A DNA stretch of 64,000 nucleotides from Chryseobacterium sp. HSC-36S06 (GTDB taxonomy: Bacteria > Bacteroidota > Bacteroidia > Flavobacteriales > Weeksellaceae), in the NCBI RefSeq assembly GCF_024171485.1, contig NZ_JALJZX010000001.1:62001-126000 (forward strand). Reading direction: 5' to 3'. A model generated the notes under the pieces. The model was not told where the DNA came from, made no database searches, and worked only from the letters and a program-made list of their open reading frames with translations. Shown here piece after piece: positions 24,745-32,728 of this stretch. Numbering within the stretch: the first letter of the stretch is position 1; each line of letters begins with the position of its first letter. The position numbers and the translations under genes were made by a program.

Positions 24745-25995
24745 TTATCTGTTAATTTTTATGAAACTTTCGCTGTCCATCAGGTACTGTGCATTTTCGG
24801 CAACTCCATCTTCAGGAAGCAAACCACTGACGATCTGAATTTTATCGCCTACCACCGCGCCGGTAACAACCTTGTGGGCAATAAAACCGCCTTCAACTTT
24901 TTTGAACGCAATTTTATCAATCCCCAAAGAAACCACCGCTGATTTCGGCAGCCAATCTGCCATTCTGTTGTGGCTCATAATCTCCGCTTTAACCTGACTT
25001 CCGACAGGAATTTTTGCGGTGGAATTATCAAAATAGACGCGCGCCGTTACGGTTTTGCTGCCCTGCCTGAAAAAGGGTTCAATAAAACCGATGATTCCTT
25101 TGAAGCGATTTTCAGGATTGGCTTCCGGGATGATCATGACTGACTGTCCTTTGCTGACCAGTGCAATGTCTTCAGAAAAAATATTGATCAGGGCCCAGGT
25201 TCTGTTGGGATTGTAGACACTGAAAATATTCTGTCCTTTCTGGAGGTACATGCCTTCTTTCAGCGGTAGTTCTGCGGTGACCGCGTTATTTGAAGCCATT
25301 GCGGGTGCAGATTGTGGTGATGACCCCATGGTTCCTGCCGATCCTGCCTGCTGAATATGTCCGCTGTAATTGCTGAAAACCGGAACTGTGAGATCAGGTT
25401 TTCCTCTCTGGATAACTTTCTGAATCTGTGAAGCCGGCATTCCCAAAAGAAGTAGTTTCTGCCGTGAGGCATCGATCATTGTTTTGTTTGAGCGGTCATT
25501 TTTCAGAACAAAGAGCAGGTTTTGCTGCGCGGTTAACAGTTCCGGGCTGTATATATCTAAAATACGCTGCCCTTTCGACACTTTCTGGTATTTATACCGC
25601 ACATAGAGTTTCTCGATACGGCCCGCAACGCGTGAGGAAATACTGCCAATCTGCCGCGTATCGTATTCTACCGTCCCTAAAGCATCAACCGTGGTGGGTA
25701 TGTTTTCTCTTTTTACTTTTATTACGGGCTGTTCCGACACTACAAATTCATTGGTTGGTTTCAGCAGATCGTCGAGTTTAATCCCCTCTTCCTTTTTTTC
25801 AGGGGCATCTTTCAGGACCAAATCCATCCCACATTTGGGACATTTGCCGGGTTTGTCTGAAATCACTTCCGGGTGCATCGGACAGGTATAAGTATGCATT
25901 GCAGCTTCTGCCGAGTGCTTATCTTCCCAGAACTTAACTTTGTCACACGCCGTCAAACCAAATAAAAGCATAGTGAATATTATAATTTTTCTCAT
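24745..25995 (-). CDS. cusB: CusB-type adaptor lipoprotein with metal-binding module (first of two)
   Basis: A periplasmic adaptor of the copper/silver RND system. It has a lipoprotein signal (MRKIIIFTMLLFGLTACDK, Cys17), a standard module YTCPMHP...CPKCGM (about 36-62), then the lipoyl, helical and beta-barrel parts (AGRIEKLYVRYKYQKVSKG, ILDIYSPELLTAQQNL). A flexible Ser/Ala/Gly-rich insert (SAGTMGSSPQSAPAMASNN, near 217-236) divides the second lipoyl half. Its start overlaps the channel gene stop by 4 bases, so the two are translationally coupled. At 416 residues it is complete. It is only distantly similar to the adaptor that follows it. Confidence 0.9.
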   Translation of the reverse strand: MRKIIIFTMLLFGLTACDKVKFWEDKHSAEAAMHTYTCPMHPEVISDKPGKCPKCGMDLVLKDAPEKKEEGIKLDDLLKPTNEFVVSEQPVIKVKRENIPTTVDALGTVEYDTRQIGSISSRVAGRIEKLYVRYKYQKVSKGQRILDIYSPELLTAQQNLLFVLKNDRSNKTMIDASRQKLLLLGMPASQIQKVIQRGKPDLTVPVFSNYSGHIQQAGSAGTMGSSPQSAPAMASNNAVTAELPLKEGMYLQKGQNIFSVYNPNRTWALINIFSEDIALVSKGQSVMIIPEANPENRFKGIIGFIEPFFRQGSKTVTARVYFDNSTAKIPVGSQVKAEIMSHNRMADWLPKSAVVSLGIDKIAFKKVEGGFIAHKVVTGAVVGDKIQIVSGLLPEDGVAENAQYLMDSESFIKINR

Positions 25996-27239
25996 CTTCT
26001 TTCAATTAAGCGGTCAATTTCAGTTTGCGTCTGCAGTGCTTTGGTAAGGATCTCGAAATATTCCAGTTGCGCCATATTCAGCTGTTCCCATGCGTCATAT
26101 AACATGAAGAGTTCTTCCGTATTCTGCTCATAGCCCAACTGCATGGATTTGTAGTTGTTTTTTAAGGCCGGAATAATGGTGTCTTCATAGAGTTTCAGCT
26201 GATTTTTATTCAGGTCCAGTTCATTGCGCATTCCGTAGGCCATTCCGCTGTATTCGTTCACCATCATTTCTTTCTGTGCCTGCAAGGCTTCTTCTTTCAG
26301 TTTCAGGCTTTCAATATTGGCTTTATTCATGCCTGAAGCCCAGGATACGAAAGGCAGTTTTGCCATCAGCATCAGAGAAAACTGCATGGGCTGGCCACCA
26401 AAACCAAACATGTTTTCGAACTTTACGCCAAATTCCGGCTTTAGATTCTGCTTTTCCAGATCCTGTTTGAGTTTGGCAATATTGATTTCCCGGTCGATGC
26501 CGCGGAGATCACTTCTGTTCTGATAAAATAGATCCTGACCAAAAGTCTGGAGAGAATAGTCATTCAGGTTGTATTCCGGTTCAATCTCCAGTGGCGAAAG
26601 CGCGTCTCTTCCCATGAGGGCATTCAACCGGATCCGGTTGACGCGGAGGTCATTGTCGTACATGAGCTGCATGTTTTTGGAACTGCCAAGCGCAGCTTTT
26701 GCTTTGTAATAGGCCGATATTTTACCGAGTCCGTTTTTGTACCGGATTTCGGCGTTTCTGATCATGAAATCCAGCATCTTTTCGTTTTCCTTTACGACCT
26801 TCAGCTTTTTATCCAAGACGATTGAACTGTAATACAGTTTTTTCGCATCCTGAAAGTTTTCATTGAGGGCGGCAAAAAGTTTTTCCTTTTCCACAGAGGA
26901 CATTGCCTTCATCAGATTCTCGTTGGCATCGAGTTTCTTTCTGTTGGGCAACATCTGTTCTACCGAAACTGCTACTGAGCCCATACCGAGCATATCGCCG
27001 TCGCGCTGCCAGAGTTTTGGATTATAGGGCGTCATGAAGAAACCGGCTCCAACGGTTGGGGGCATCCAGCTTCTTGCGCCTTTGGCCGCAGCGTCCATTG
27101 ACCGGACTTCCGCATTATACATTTTAACCACCGGATGGTTGGCTGCGATACTGTCCATTACAGCGGGCAGGGACATTTGCTGAGCAAAAGTGGCGGTAAA
27201 AAGCAAGGTAAGTACTCCTGTTATTATGAATTTTTTCAT
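25992..27239 (-). CDS. cusC: TolC/CusC-type outer-membrane channel
   Basis: The outer-membrane component of the copper/silver efflux system. A signal peptide (residues 1-19, ending ATFAQ) is followed by the long alpha-helical repeats of an outer-membrane factor (for example LNENFQDAKKLYYSSIVLDK and its counterpart near LKLYEDTIIPALKNNYKSMQ). It lacks a lipobox, so it is TolC-like rather than a lipid-anchored CusC. The N-terminal part is Met- and His-poor. It lies 18 bases downstream of the C-terminal cusA piece and overlaps the first adaptor by 4 bases. 415 residues is a usual length. The symbol reflects its place in the cluster. Confidence 0.88.
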   Translation of the reverse strand: MKKFIITGVLTLLFTATFAQQMSLPAVMDSIAANHPVVKMYNAEVRSMDAAAKGARSWMPPTVGAGFFMTPYNPKLWQRDGDMLGMGSVAVSVEQMLPNRKKLDANENLMKAMSSVEKEKLFAALNENFQDAKKLYYSSIVLDKKLKVVKENEKMLDFMIRNAEIRYKNGLGKISAYYKAKAALGSSKNMQLMYDNDLRVNRIRLNALMGRDALSPLEIEPEYNLNDYSLQTFGQDLFYQNRSDLRGIDREINIAKLKQDLEKQNLKPEFGVKFENMFGFGGQPMQFSLMLMAKLPFVSWASGMNKANIESLKLKEEALQAQKEMMVNEYSGMAYGMRNELDLNKNQLKLYEDTIIPALKNNYKSMQLGYEQNTEELFMLYDAWEQLNMAQLEYFEILTKALQTQTEIDRLIERR

Positions 27240-27257
27240 TTTGTAATCATTTAAGGA

Positions 27258-29216
27258 TTAATGGGAAGCGTCGAGGACGTCAATTTTCCCCAGTTTATTC
27301 AGTTCCCATTCTTTCTGCATGTAAAAGATAATGGGGGTTACCAACAGGATGTGAATTGCCGAAGTAAAAACGCCACCGACCATGGGTAATACGATTGGTT
27401 TCATCATATCACTTCCCACGCCGTGGCTCCATAGGATGGGTACAAGTCCGAAGAGGGTGACACACACGGTCATAATTTTAGGTCTTAATCTTTTGGCTGC
27501 ACCGTTGATTACATATTCACGAAGTTCTTCATTGGTAATGGTCTCCCGTGAGTTTCCATTTTTGGCAATAAGCTGAATCATGGCATCGTTCAGGTAAATG
27601 ACCATCACGATACCGGTTTCTACCGCAAGTCCGAACAGGGCAATAAAGCCGACTGCTACAGCTACAGAGAGATTGACGCCCCAAATCGAAATCATAAAGA
27701 CACCGCCGATTAAGGCAAAAGGAATACTGATGAGATTAAAGAAAGCTTCACGGTAAGAATTGAATGCAAAGTACATGGAAAGAAAGATCACGATTAATAC
27801 GAGGGGCATAATCATCTTTAAGGTCTGCTCGCCGCGAATCAGGTTTTCATACTGGCCGCTCCATTCCACGAAATAGCCTTTGGGCATTTTGGTGACCATG
27901 CTGTTGAGTTTTTTCTGTGCTTCTTCTACGGTGCTGCCCAAATCCCGGTCACGCACGTTGAACAGAACGGTTCCGCGCAACATTGCGTTTTCCGAATTGA
28001 TCATTGGAGGACCTTCTGTAAGACGAATGTCAGCCACTGCACTTAGCGGAATGGAACCAAATTCCATCGTCTGCATGGGCAATCTTCTCAGAGATTCCAA
28101 ATTATTTCTGAAATCCTGGCCGTATCTGGCATTTACCGAAAAGCGCTGTCGGCCTTCCACGGTGGTGGTGAGTTTCATTCCGCCGAGCGCACTTTCCACG
28201 ACGGCATTTACATCATCCACACTTAGGCCGTATCTTCCTATTTCTTCGCGTTTCACTTCAATATCCACATATTTTCCGCCGGTAATGGGTTCTACGTACA
28301 TGTCTTTTATTCCTTCAATACCGGTGAGTTCCTTTTTTATTTTTTCGGAAAGGACCGCGATACTGTCCAGGTTCTGTCCGTACACTTTTACGCCCACATC
28401 CGTTCTAATCCCTGTTGAAAGCATATTGATCCGGTTGGAAATCGGCATGGTCCAGCCATTGGTTACGCCGGGAATCTGCAGTTTGGCATTCAATTCATTA
28501 ATAAGATCGTCTTTTGTAAGGCCGTCGCGCCATTCGTCCTGAGGTTTCAACAGAATGATGGTTTCAATCATTGAAATGGGTGAATTATCTGTCGCCGTGT
28601 TTGCTCTTCCGGCTTTTCCGAGGACATGATCCACCTCCGGAACTCCTTTAATGATTTTATCCTGCACCTGCAGTAATCTTTTAGCTTCGGAGTTCGAAAT
28701 ATCAGGCAAAGTGACCGGCATAAAGAGCAAAGATCCTTCATCCAAAGGTGGCATAAACTCGCGTCCCAGATTCATAATTAAAGGGATGCTGACCAAAAGA
28801 GCAAGAATATTAATGCCAAGCGTTGTTTTTTTCCATTCCATGCACCAGCGAATGATGGGTTCGTACACCCGTTCCAAGCCCCGATTTATTGGGTTTTTAT
28901 TATCGTCTTTAAACTTTCCCTTCATAAAAAAGGAGATAAGTACCGGCGCAAGGGTAAGTACCAAGATCGCATCAACGATCAGGATAAAAGTTTTGGTGTA
29001 CGCTAACGGGTGAAAAAGTTTACCTTCCTGACCTGTCAACATAAATACGGGGAGAAAGGAAACCACGATAATCACCGTAGAGAAAAAGACCCCTCTTGAT
29101 ACCTGTAAGGATGATTTTTCGATAATCTTCATCCGAATATCTTCGGGAATTTTAACGTAACTCTCTTTCTCTTTGTCTTTTTTTCTGAATATATTTTTAA
29201 ACCAGTTGGTTTTCAT
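27258..29216 (-). CDS. cusA: CusA-type RND pump, C-terminal piece
   Basis: This 652-residue frame contains the rest of a heavy-metal RND pump: it opens with a basic stretch (NIFRKKDKEKESYVK), then the segment IIEKSSLQVSRGVFFSTVII that in intact CusA directly follows membrane helix 4, then helices 5 and 6, the second porter domain and the last helices. It cannot be a pump without the piece at 29219-30502. Its ATG lies 2 bases beyond that gene's stop in the -1 frame, so both may be made separately by coupled translation, or one A added to the A5 run at 29226-29230 would join them in frame. Together they span 1079 residues, about the length of E. coli CusA. Confidence 0.88.
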   Translation of the reverse strand: MKTNWFKNIFRKKDKEKESYVKIPEDIRMKIIEKSSLQVSRGVFFSTVIIVVSFLPVFMLTGQEGKLFHPLAYTKTFILIVDAILVLTLAPVLISFFMKGKFKDDNKNPINRGLERVYEPIIRWCMEWKKTTLGINILALLVSIPLIMNLGREFMPPLDEGSLLFMPVTLPDISNSEAKRLLQVQDKIIKGVPEVDHVLGKAGRANTATDNSPISMIETIILLKPQDEWRDGLTKDDLINELNAKLQIPGVTNGWTMPISNRINMLSTGIRTDVGVKVYGQNLDSIAVLSEKIKKELTGIEGIKDMYVEPITGGKYVDIEVKREEIGRYGLSVDDVNAVVESALGGMKLTTTVEGRQRFSVNARYGQDFRNNLESLRRLPMQTMEFGSIPLSAVADIRLTEGPPMINSENAMLRGTVLFNVRDRDLGSTVEEAQKKLNSMVTKMPKGYFVEWSGQYENLIRGEQTLKMIMPLVLIVIFLSMYFAFNSYREAFFNLISIPFALIGGVFMISIWGVNLSVAVAVGFIALFGLAVETGIVMVIYLNDAMIQLIAKNGNSRETITNEELREYVINGAAKRLRPKIMTVCVTLFGLVPILWSHGVGSDMMKPIVLPMVGGVFTSAIHILLVTPIIFYMQKEWELNKLGKIDVLDASH

Positions 29217-29218
29217 TG

Positions 29219-30502
29219 TTATGGGTTTTTATTTTGTTGATGGTTCTGCCAATCGGAGAGATTTTTATAGGCATTTTCGGACATGATAATTCCGTTATCT
29301 ACAATCACCCCAATTGCCAGCGCAATTCCTGTAAGGGACATGATATTGGAGGAAAGTCCAAACGCATTGAGCAGAATAAAACTGATGGCAATGGTGACCG
29401 GAATCTGAATGATGATGCTCAATGCACTTCGCCAGTGGAATAGGAACAGAATAACAATGATTGCCACCACGATAATTTCTTCAATCAGCTTGGTTTTAAT
29501 ATTGTCTATTGCCCCTTCAATCAGCGTACTGCGGTCGTACGATGTCTTGAAGGTGACGCCTTCAGGGAGTCCTTTTTCAACGTCCTTCATTTTCTCTTTC
29601 ACATCGTTGATGACCTTATCCGCATTTTCGCCATACCGTGCCACTACGATACCGCCCACGACTTCGCCTTCACCGTCTGCATCAAAAATACCCAGACGCA
29701 AATCACCACCCATCTGTACAGAACCAATGTCTTTCACCCGCACAGGAATTCCGTTGTAATTTCCCAAAGCAATTTCCTCGATATCGGCTACGTTCTTGAT
29801 ATAACCCAGGCCGCGAATGATATAGGCCATATCGGCCATCTCAAATTTACGTCCGCCCACATCATTATTGTTGGCTTTCACTTTGTTCATAACATCCATG
29901 AGGGATACGTTATAGTACTGGAGTTTTACAGGATCTACAATGAGTTGGTACTGTTTTTCGAAGCCGCCAAAGGAGGCTACTTCCGCCACACCGGGAACCG
30001 TCTGAAGCGCAAACTTTACATACCAGTCCTGAAGGGCACGCTGGTCTCCCAAATCCATTTTGGGTGCATCGAAATGATACCAGAAGACGTGACCTACACC
30101 GGTGCCATCCGGTCCGAGAGTAGGGGTAACATCCTGCGGGAGTAAGCGCTGCGCATAATTGAGCCGTTCCATTACCCTGGTTCTGGCCCAATATATGTCC
30201 ACATTATCTTCGAAAATGACATACACGAAACTCATCCCAAACATGGAAGAGGCGCGGATGTTCTTAATTTTCGGAATTCCCTGAAGGTTGCTGACCAGCG
30301 GGAAAGTCACCTGATCTTCAATAATCTGGGGACTTCTGCCCATCCACTCCGTAAAAACGATGACCTGGTTCTCACTCAGATCCGGAATTGCATCGATGGG
30401 ATTGTCCCTTACCGCAAAAATACCCCAGATAAAAAGGCCGATTGCTATAAGCAAAACGAAATACCTGTTGCGGAGGGACAGTTTGATTAAATTTTGAATC
30501 AT
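29219..30502 (-). CDS. cusA: CusA-type RND pump, N-terminal piece
   Basis: The 427 residues cover membrane helix 1 (about 14-31), the first periplasmic porter domain (including the PGVAEVASFGG motif) and helices 2-4, ending shortly after the proton-relay helix IGVIVDNGIIMSENAYKNLSD. The frame then runs into a short polar tail (WQNHQQNKNP) and stops. Everything downstream continues in the next frame at 29216. The start, with MIQNLIKLSLRNRYF, is the normal start of the family. It follows the DUF3347 gene by 14 bases. See the C-terminal piece for the possible one-base slip. If not a sequencing error, this would be a naturally split pump. Confidence 0.88.
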   Translation of the reverse strand: MIQNLIKLSLRNRYFVLLIAIGLFIWGIFAVRDNPIDAIPDLSENQVIVFTEWMGRSPQIIEDQVTFPLVSNLQGIPKIKNIRASSMFGMSFVYVIFEDNVDIYWARTRVMERLNYAQRLLPQDVTPTLGPDGTGVGHVFWYHFDAPKMDLGDQRALQDWYVKFALQTVPGVAEVASFGGFEKQYQLIVDPVKLQYYNVSLMDVMNKVKANNNDVGGRKFEMADMAYIIRGLGYIKNVADIEEIALGNYNGIPVRVKDIGSVQMGGDLRLGIFDADGEGEVVGGIVVARYGENADKVINDVKEKMKDVEKGLPEGVTFKTSYDRSTLIEGAIDNIKTKLIEEIIVVAIIVILFLFHWRSALSIIIQIPVTIAISFILLNAFGLSSNIMSLTGIALAIGVIVDNGIIMSENAYKNLSDWQNHQQNKNP

Positions 30503-30516
30503 GGTTCTGTACGGTT

Positions 30517-31140
30517 TTACTTAATTTCTTCCTGAACCTCGCCACATGAAAGCATTTCTTTGCCGTAATAAGGATTCTTCACCTCACGTGAATCGCTAAG
30601 CCAAAAAGCGCCTTTGTTATCGTTATACATTGGACAAAATACTTTGTATACCGGTTTTGGAGTTCCGAAATCTTTCAGCAGGTCGTAAAAATCGGCGCTC
30701 ATTAAATCCAGATGTTCGCGCTGATGATCAATCTTTCCGGCGTTATCTGCAATGTGCTCGGCGTGTTCACTGATGCTTGATTCGAGATCAGCAAATTCTT
30801 TTTTCTGTTCAGCAGAAAAACCGTTTTTGTCTATTTTGGGAAAAGAAGCGAGGATCCCTTTGGCCGCACTCACCGCTTCTTTATCATCATCACCGGACAA
30901 CGCGAATGTAAGGTGGGTGTAATGAGAATAGAGCTCCGTAAGGTCAGCGGTAGTTTTTTTGGCGGCGGTCACGGTTACCTTAGCATCCATTGCCATACTG
31001 TCCATCGCTGAACTGTCCGACATCGTGCTCATATCATGCTGCATTGATGTTTCAGTGGATTTTTTCTGTTCTTTGTTTTCTTTACAGGAAGAGAGTGCAA
31101 AAGTGCAGATTGCCAAAAGGCTGAATAGTATTGTTTTCAT
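30517..31140 (-). CDS. DUF3347 lipoprotein
   Basis: A lipoprotein (signal ending FALSSCKE, Cys19) with a Met/Asp/Ser-rich linker (MQHDMSTMSDSSAMDSMAMD) likely to bind copper loosely, then a helical DUF3347 domain and the conserved C-terminal block VFCPMYNDNKGAFWLSD followed by NPYYGKEMLSCG. DUF3347 domains are known from copper RND clusters, where they occur alone or attached to CusB. The paired Cys in CPMY and LSCG suggests a metal site. At 207 residues it is complete. It is 19 bases downstream of the small lipoprotein gene and 14 upstream of cusA. Confidence 0.88.
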   Translation of the reverse strand: MKTILFSLLAICTFALSSCKENKEQKKSTETSMQHDMSTMSDSSAMDSMAMDAKVTVTAAKKTTADLTELYSHYTHLTFALSGDDDKEAVSAAKGILASFPKIDKNGFSAEQKKEFADLESSISEHAEHIADNAGKIDHQREHLDLMSADFYDLLKDFGTPKPVYKVFCPMYNDNKGAFWLSDSREVKNPYYGKEMLSCGEVQEEIK

Positions 31141-31159
31141 TATTTTATAAGTTTAAAGG

Positions 31160-31546
31160 TTATTTATTATTAAAAAAGGCTTCGTAGTTTGCTTTATTTT
31201 CGAAGTACACGACATTATCATTTTTATCAGAGATTGCAATAATTGCGGTTGCTTTATCGATGAGTTGATGAGATATCGGATCATACGCCATGCGGGCATT
31301 TTCTTCCTGTGGGATTCTGAGTTTGCAGTTTTCACAGCAACCGTAGTAGGTTTTGCCGTCATGCTTTACTTCGAGCTGCTTTTTGCCCATGTAGGCGTTG
31401 TTTACCATACAGACCTGGTCGTGGGGGACAATATCGCCGGTCTTGAACTGTGCATTGGTAATTTGGGTAGTTTCTGCTTTTGAATTGGTGCAGGAAACGA
31501 GGAACACTGCTACAAAAGCCAGTATTCCTAAAAGAATATTCTTCAT
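31160..31546 (-). CDS. small lipoprotein with YHS/TRASH-like metal site
   Basis: A lipoprotein (signal ending VFLVSCTNS, Cys19) of 128 residues. Its core reads VCMVNNAYMGKKQLEV then KTYYGCCENCKLRI, a Cys-x(n)-Cys-Cys-x-x-Cys pattern close to YHS/TRASH domains that bind Cu(I) or other soft metals. It resembles MlpB-type proteins of Bacteroidota copper clusters. It is the first gene of the copper unit; 217 bases separate it from the next upstream gene. I could not find a clear -7 box directly upstream. Confidence 0.78.
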   Translation of the reverse strand: MKNILLGILAFVAVFLVSCTNSKAETTQITNAQFKTGDIVPHDQVCMVNNAYMGKKQLEVKHDGKTYYGCCENCKLRIPQEENARMAYDPISHQLIDKATAIIAISDKNDNVVYFENKANYEAFFNNK

Positions 31547-31763
31547 TAAATTATCGGTTAAAGGTTAAATTTGAGCCTCCGTCTTGAGAGACTGTGTACG
31601 AATATCCTGATCTTCAAGTTGTTCTTTAAAGAACATTCTTTTCTAAAAGATTACTTAAAGGAGAAATGGAAGTTCGAAGGGACATTCAGCACCGCTAAAT
31701 AATCTGCGGAAAGTGTCATAAACACTTCACGACCAGACACAATTCGGGCTGTAAAAGAAGATC
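31547..31763. other. intergenic region, likely start of the copper operon
   Basis: No open frame of note. It contains a perfect 6-bp inverted repeat AAGTGT/ACACTT (around 31713-31729) without a T run. A promoter is expected here because the genes on both sides are otherwise packed, but I see no exact TAnnTTTG box on the minus strand. Confidence 0.3.
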
Positions 31764-32180
31764 TTAACCTATTTTGGGCGGTTCCCAAATGGTATAGAAT
31801 CCACCGGAGTAATGGGGATTCTGATAAAAGAAATTAGAATTTTTGTCATCGTAACCGGACGCTTCGTTTTTAGAATCCTCTAAAAATTTGCTGTCTGCTA
31901 GAATGGTATACTGAGCAGTGCTGCAAAGGTTACCGCTGCAATTTCCTGAGCATCCATCGGTTTGACAATTGTGTGATTTTGGGTGACAGCATTCTTCTTT
32001 GCAATCGTCGCTGTCGCACGACGGCTGCATTGTCGCAAATGACTGTTTGATGAAAGTTTTAGCATGTGCCTCTGATTTAAAAATCTGCTTATCCTTTTTG
32101 CTGCAAGCTAAGGAAATCCCCGGCGCCAGAAATAACGCGAGTGTAAGGGAAAGCAATAAAGTTTTTAAATTTCCGTGCAT
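31764..32180 (-). CDS. Cys-rich exported protein ending IWEPPKIG
   Basis: A 138-residue exported protein with a signal peptide (LLLSLTLALFLAPGISLA, then CSKKDKQ, possibly a lipobox). The middle is very cysteine-rich (CDSDDCKEECCHPKSH, then CQTDGCSGNCSGNLC), a likely metal-binding cluster. The C-terminus TIWEPPKIG matches the end of the DUF6660-like protein at 16876. The family is not otherwise recognised. It is the first gene of the island in transcription order, separated by 217 bases from the copper unit, and has a good -7 box at 32198-32205. A metal-storage or sensing role in the periplasm is inference. Confidence 0.72.
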   Translation of the reverse strand: MHGNLKTLLLSLTLALFLAPGISLACSKKDKQIFKSEAHAKTFIKQSFATMQPSCDSDDCKEECCHPKSHNCQTDGCSGNCSGNLCSTAQYTILADSKFLEDSKNEASGYDDKNSNFFYQNPHYSGGFYTIWEPPKIG

Positions 32181-32197
32181 TATGAAGTAAAACTGTA

Positions 32198-32205
32198 CAA
32201 ATGTA
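32198..32205 (-). promoter_or_regulatory. -7 promoter box for the Cys-rich protein
   Basis: On the minus strand TACATTTG matches TAnnTTTG exactly, 17 bases before the ATG at 32180. No clear -33 TTTG is seen. Confidence 0.5.
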
Positions 32206-32331
32206 GGAAATTATTTTAGAAGTTAAATTTGTTTAGGGATAATTAACATAGTAAGTGACTCGACAACTAACAGAGATTAACAGCTTAGAAATTGGCAAGG
32301 GCGTATCATCCAGATTTGTCTTAGGCCGCAT

Positions 32332-32424
32332 TCACGCCAGTGTTTTCTCCAGTTTTTCTTTCCATTTTTGCCAGTCGGGGAAGATTTTTGCCTGGAGGTT
32401 GTAAAATTTTATGGCTTGGTGGTG
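32332..32424 (-). pseudogene. 3' remnant of an unrecognised gene, 30 codons
   Basis: On the minus strand, a stop codon at 32425-32427 is followed by 30 sense codons reading like a genuine, Trp/Lys-rich helical C-terminus (AIKFYNLQAKIF, PDWQKWKEKLEKTLA) and then TGA at 32334-32332. There is no start codon and the frame is cut where the palindromic cluster begins. I read it as the tail of a gene whose front was lost by recombination next to the boundary repeat. The family is unknown. Confidence 0.45.
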
Positions 32425-32446
32425 TTACAAGGTAACGACGTTACCT
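32424..32446. repeat. nested palindromes
   Basis: GTTAC-AAG-GTAAC (32424-32436) overlaps AGGTAAC-GAC-GTTACCT (32430-32446), so three alternating GTTAC/GTAAC arms occur in 23 bases. Such clustered arms are typical of recombinase core sites or repressor operators. It directly abuts the boundary repeat. Confidence 0.5.
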
Positions 32447-32482
32447 ATTATTACAATTATGTTATTTGCTGTGGCAAGGCGG
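32445..32482. repeat. direct repeat, right copy (partner at 2161-2198)
   Basis: AATTATGTTATTTGCTGTGG and the following CAAGGCGG (32455-32482) match the left copy at 27 of 28 bases. The two copies enclose 30.2 kb containing the SRAP operon, umuDC and both metal units. The right copy lies between two broken genes, as expected for a recombination junction. Confidence 0.6.
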
Positions 32483-32488
32483 GGATTA

Positions 32489-32728
32489 TTAATCACTCAA
32501 ATTAAGCTGATAGGAAACTAATCGGCCGCCCCCTGTCTTTATCAAGGCGCCTATGTCGTTCATGTGCTGCAAGTTTCTGGTTGCTGTAGCTTTGGAGGTT
32601 TTATTCAGCGACATGTATTTACTTGCCGTCAGGCCACCTTCGAAAGGAGCACCTCCTTTTTCCATCATCCTGTAGACTGCTTTAAGCTCTCGGTCGTTAA
32701 GTTCAAATTTGAACCTGTCAAAGAAAGT
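32489..32728 (-). pseudogene. Fic-family C-terminal remnant
   Basis: The minus strand reads 79 codons ending with TAA at 32491-32489. The protein matches the C-terminal winged-helix part of Fic-domain proteins (FKFELNDRELKAVYRMMEKG, LTASKYMSLNKTSKATATR, GALIKTGGGRLVSYQLNLSD). The catalytic Fic motif HPFxxGNGR is absent: a stop codon lies at 32731-32729 and no coding sequence for the front part follows in any frame I read. Intact relatives AMPylate target proteins or act as toxins. Here only the DNA-binding-like tail survives, so it is a dead gene. Confidence 0.75.

Noticed and set aside
29219-29240. Programmed -1 ribosomal frameshifting as the explanation for the split cusA.
   Set aside because: The sequence T-AAA-AAC is not a true X-XXY-YYZ slippery heptamer and I see no obvious downstream pseudoknot. 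Kept only as a weak alternative.
9006-32180. Transposase or insertion sequence inside the metal island.
   Set aside because: I looked for DDE-type or IS200-type genes and terminal inverted repeats and found none; all frames are accounted for by metal genes.
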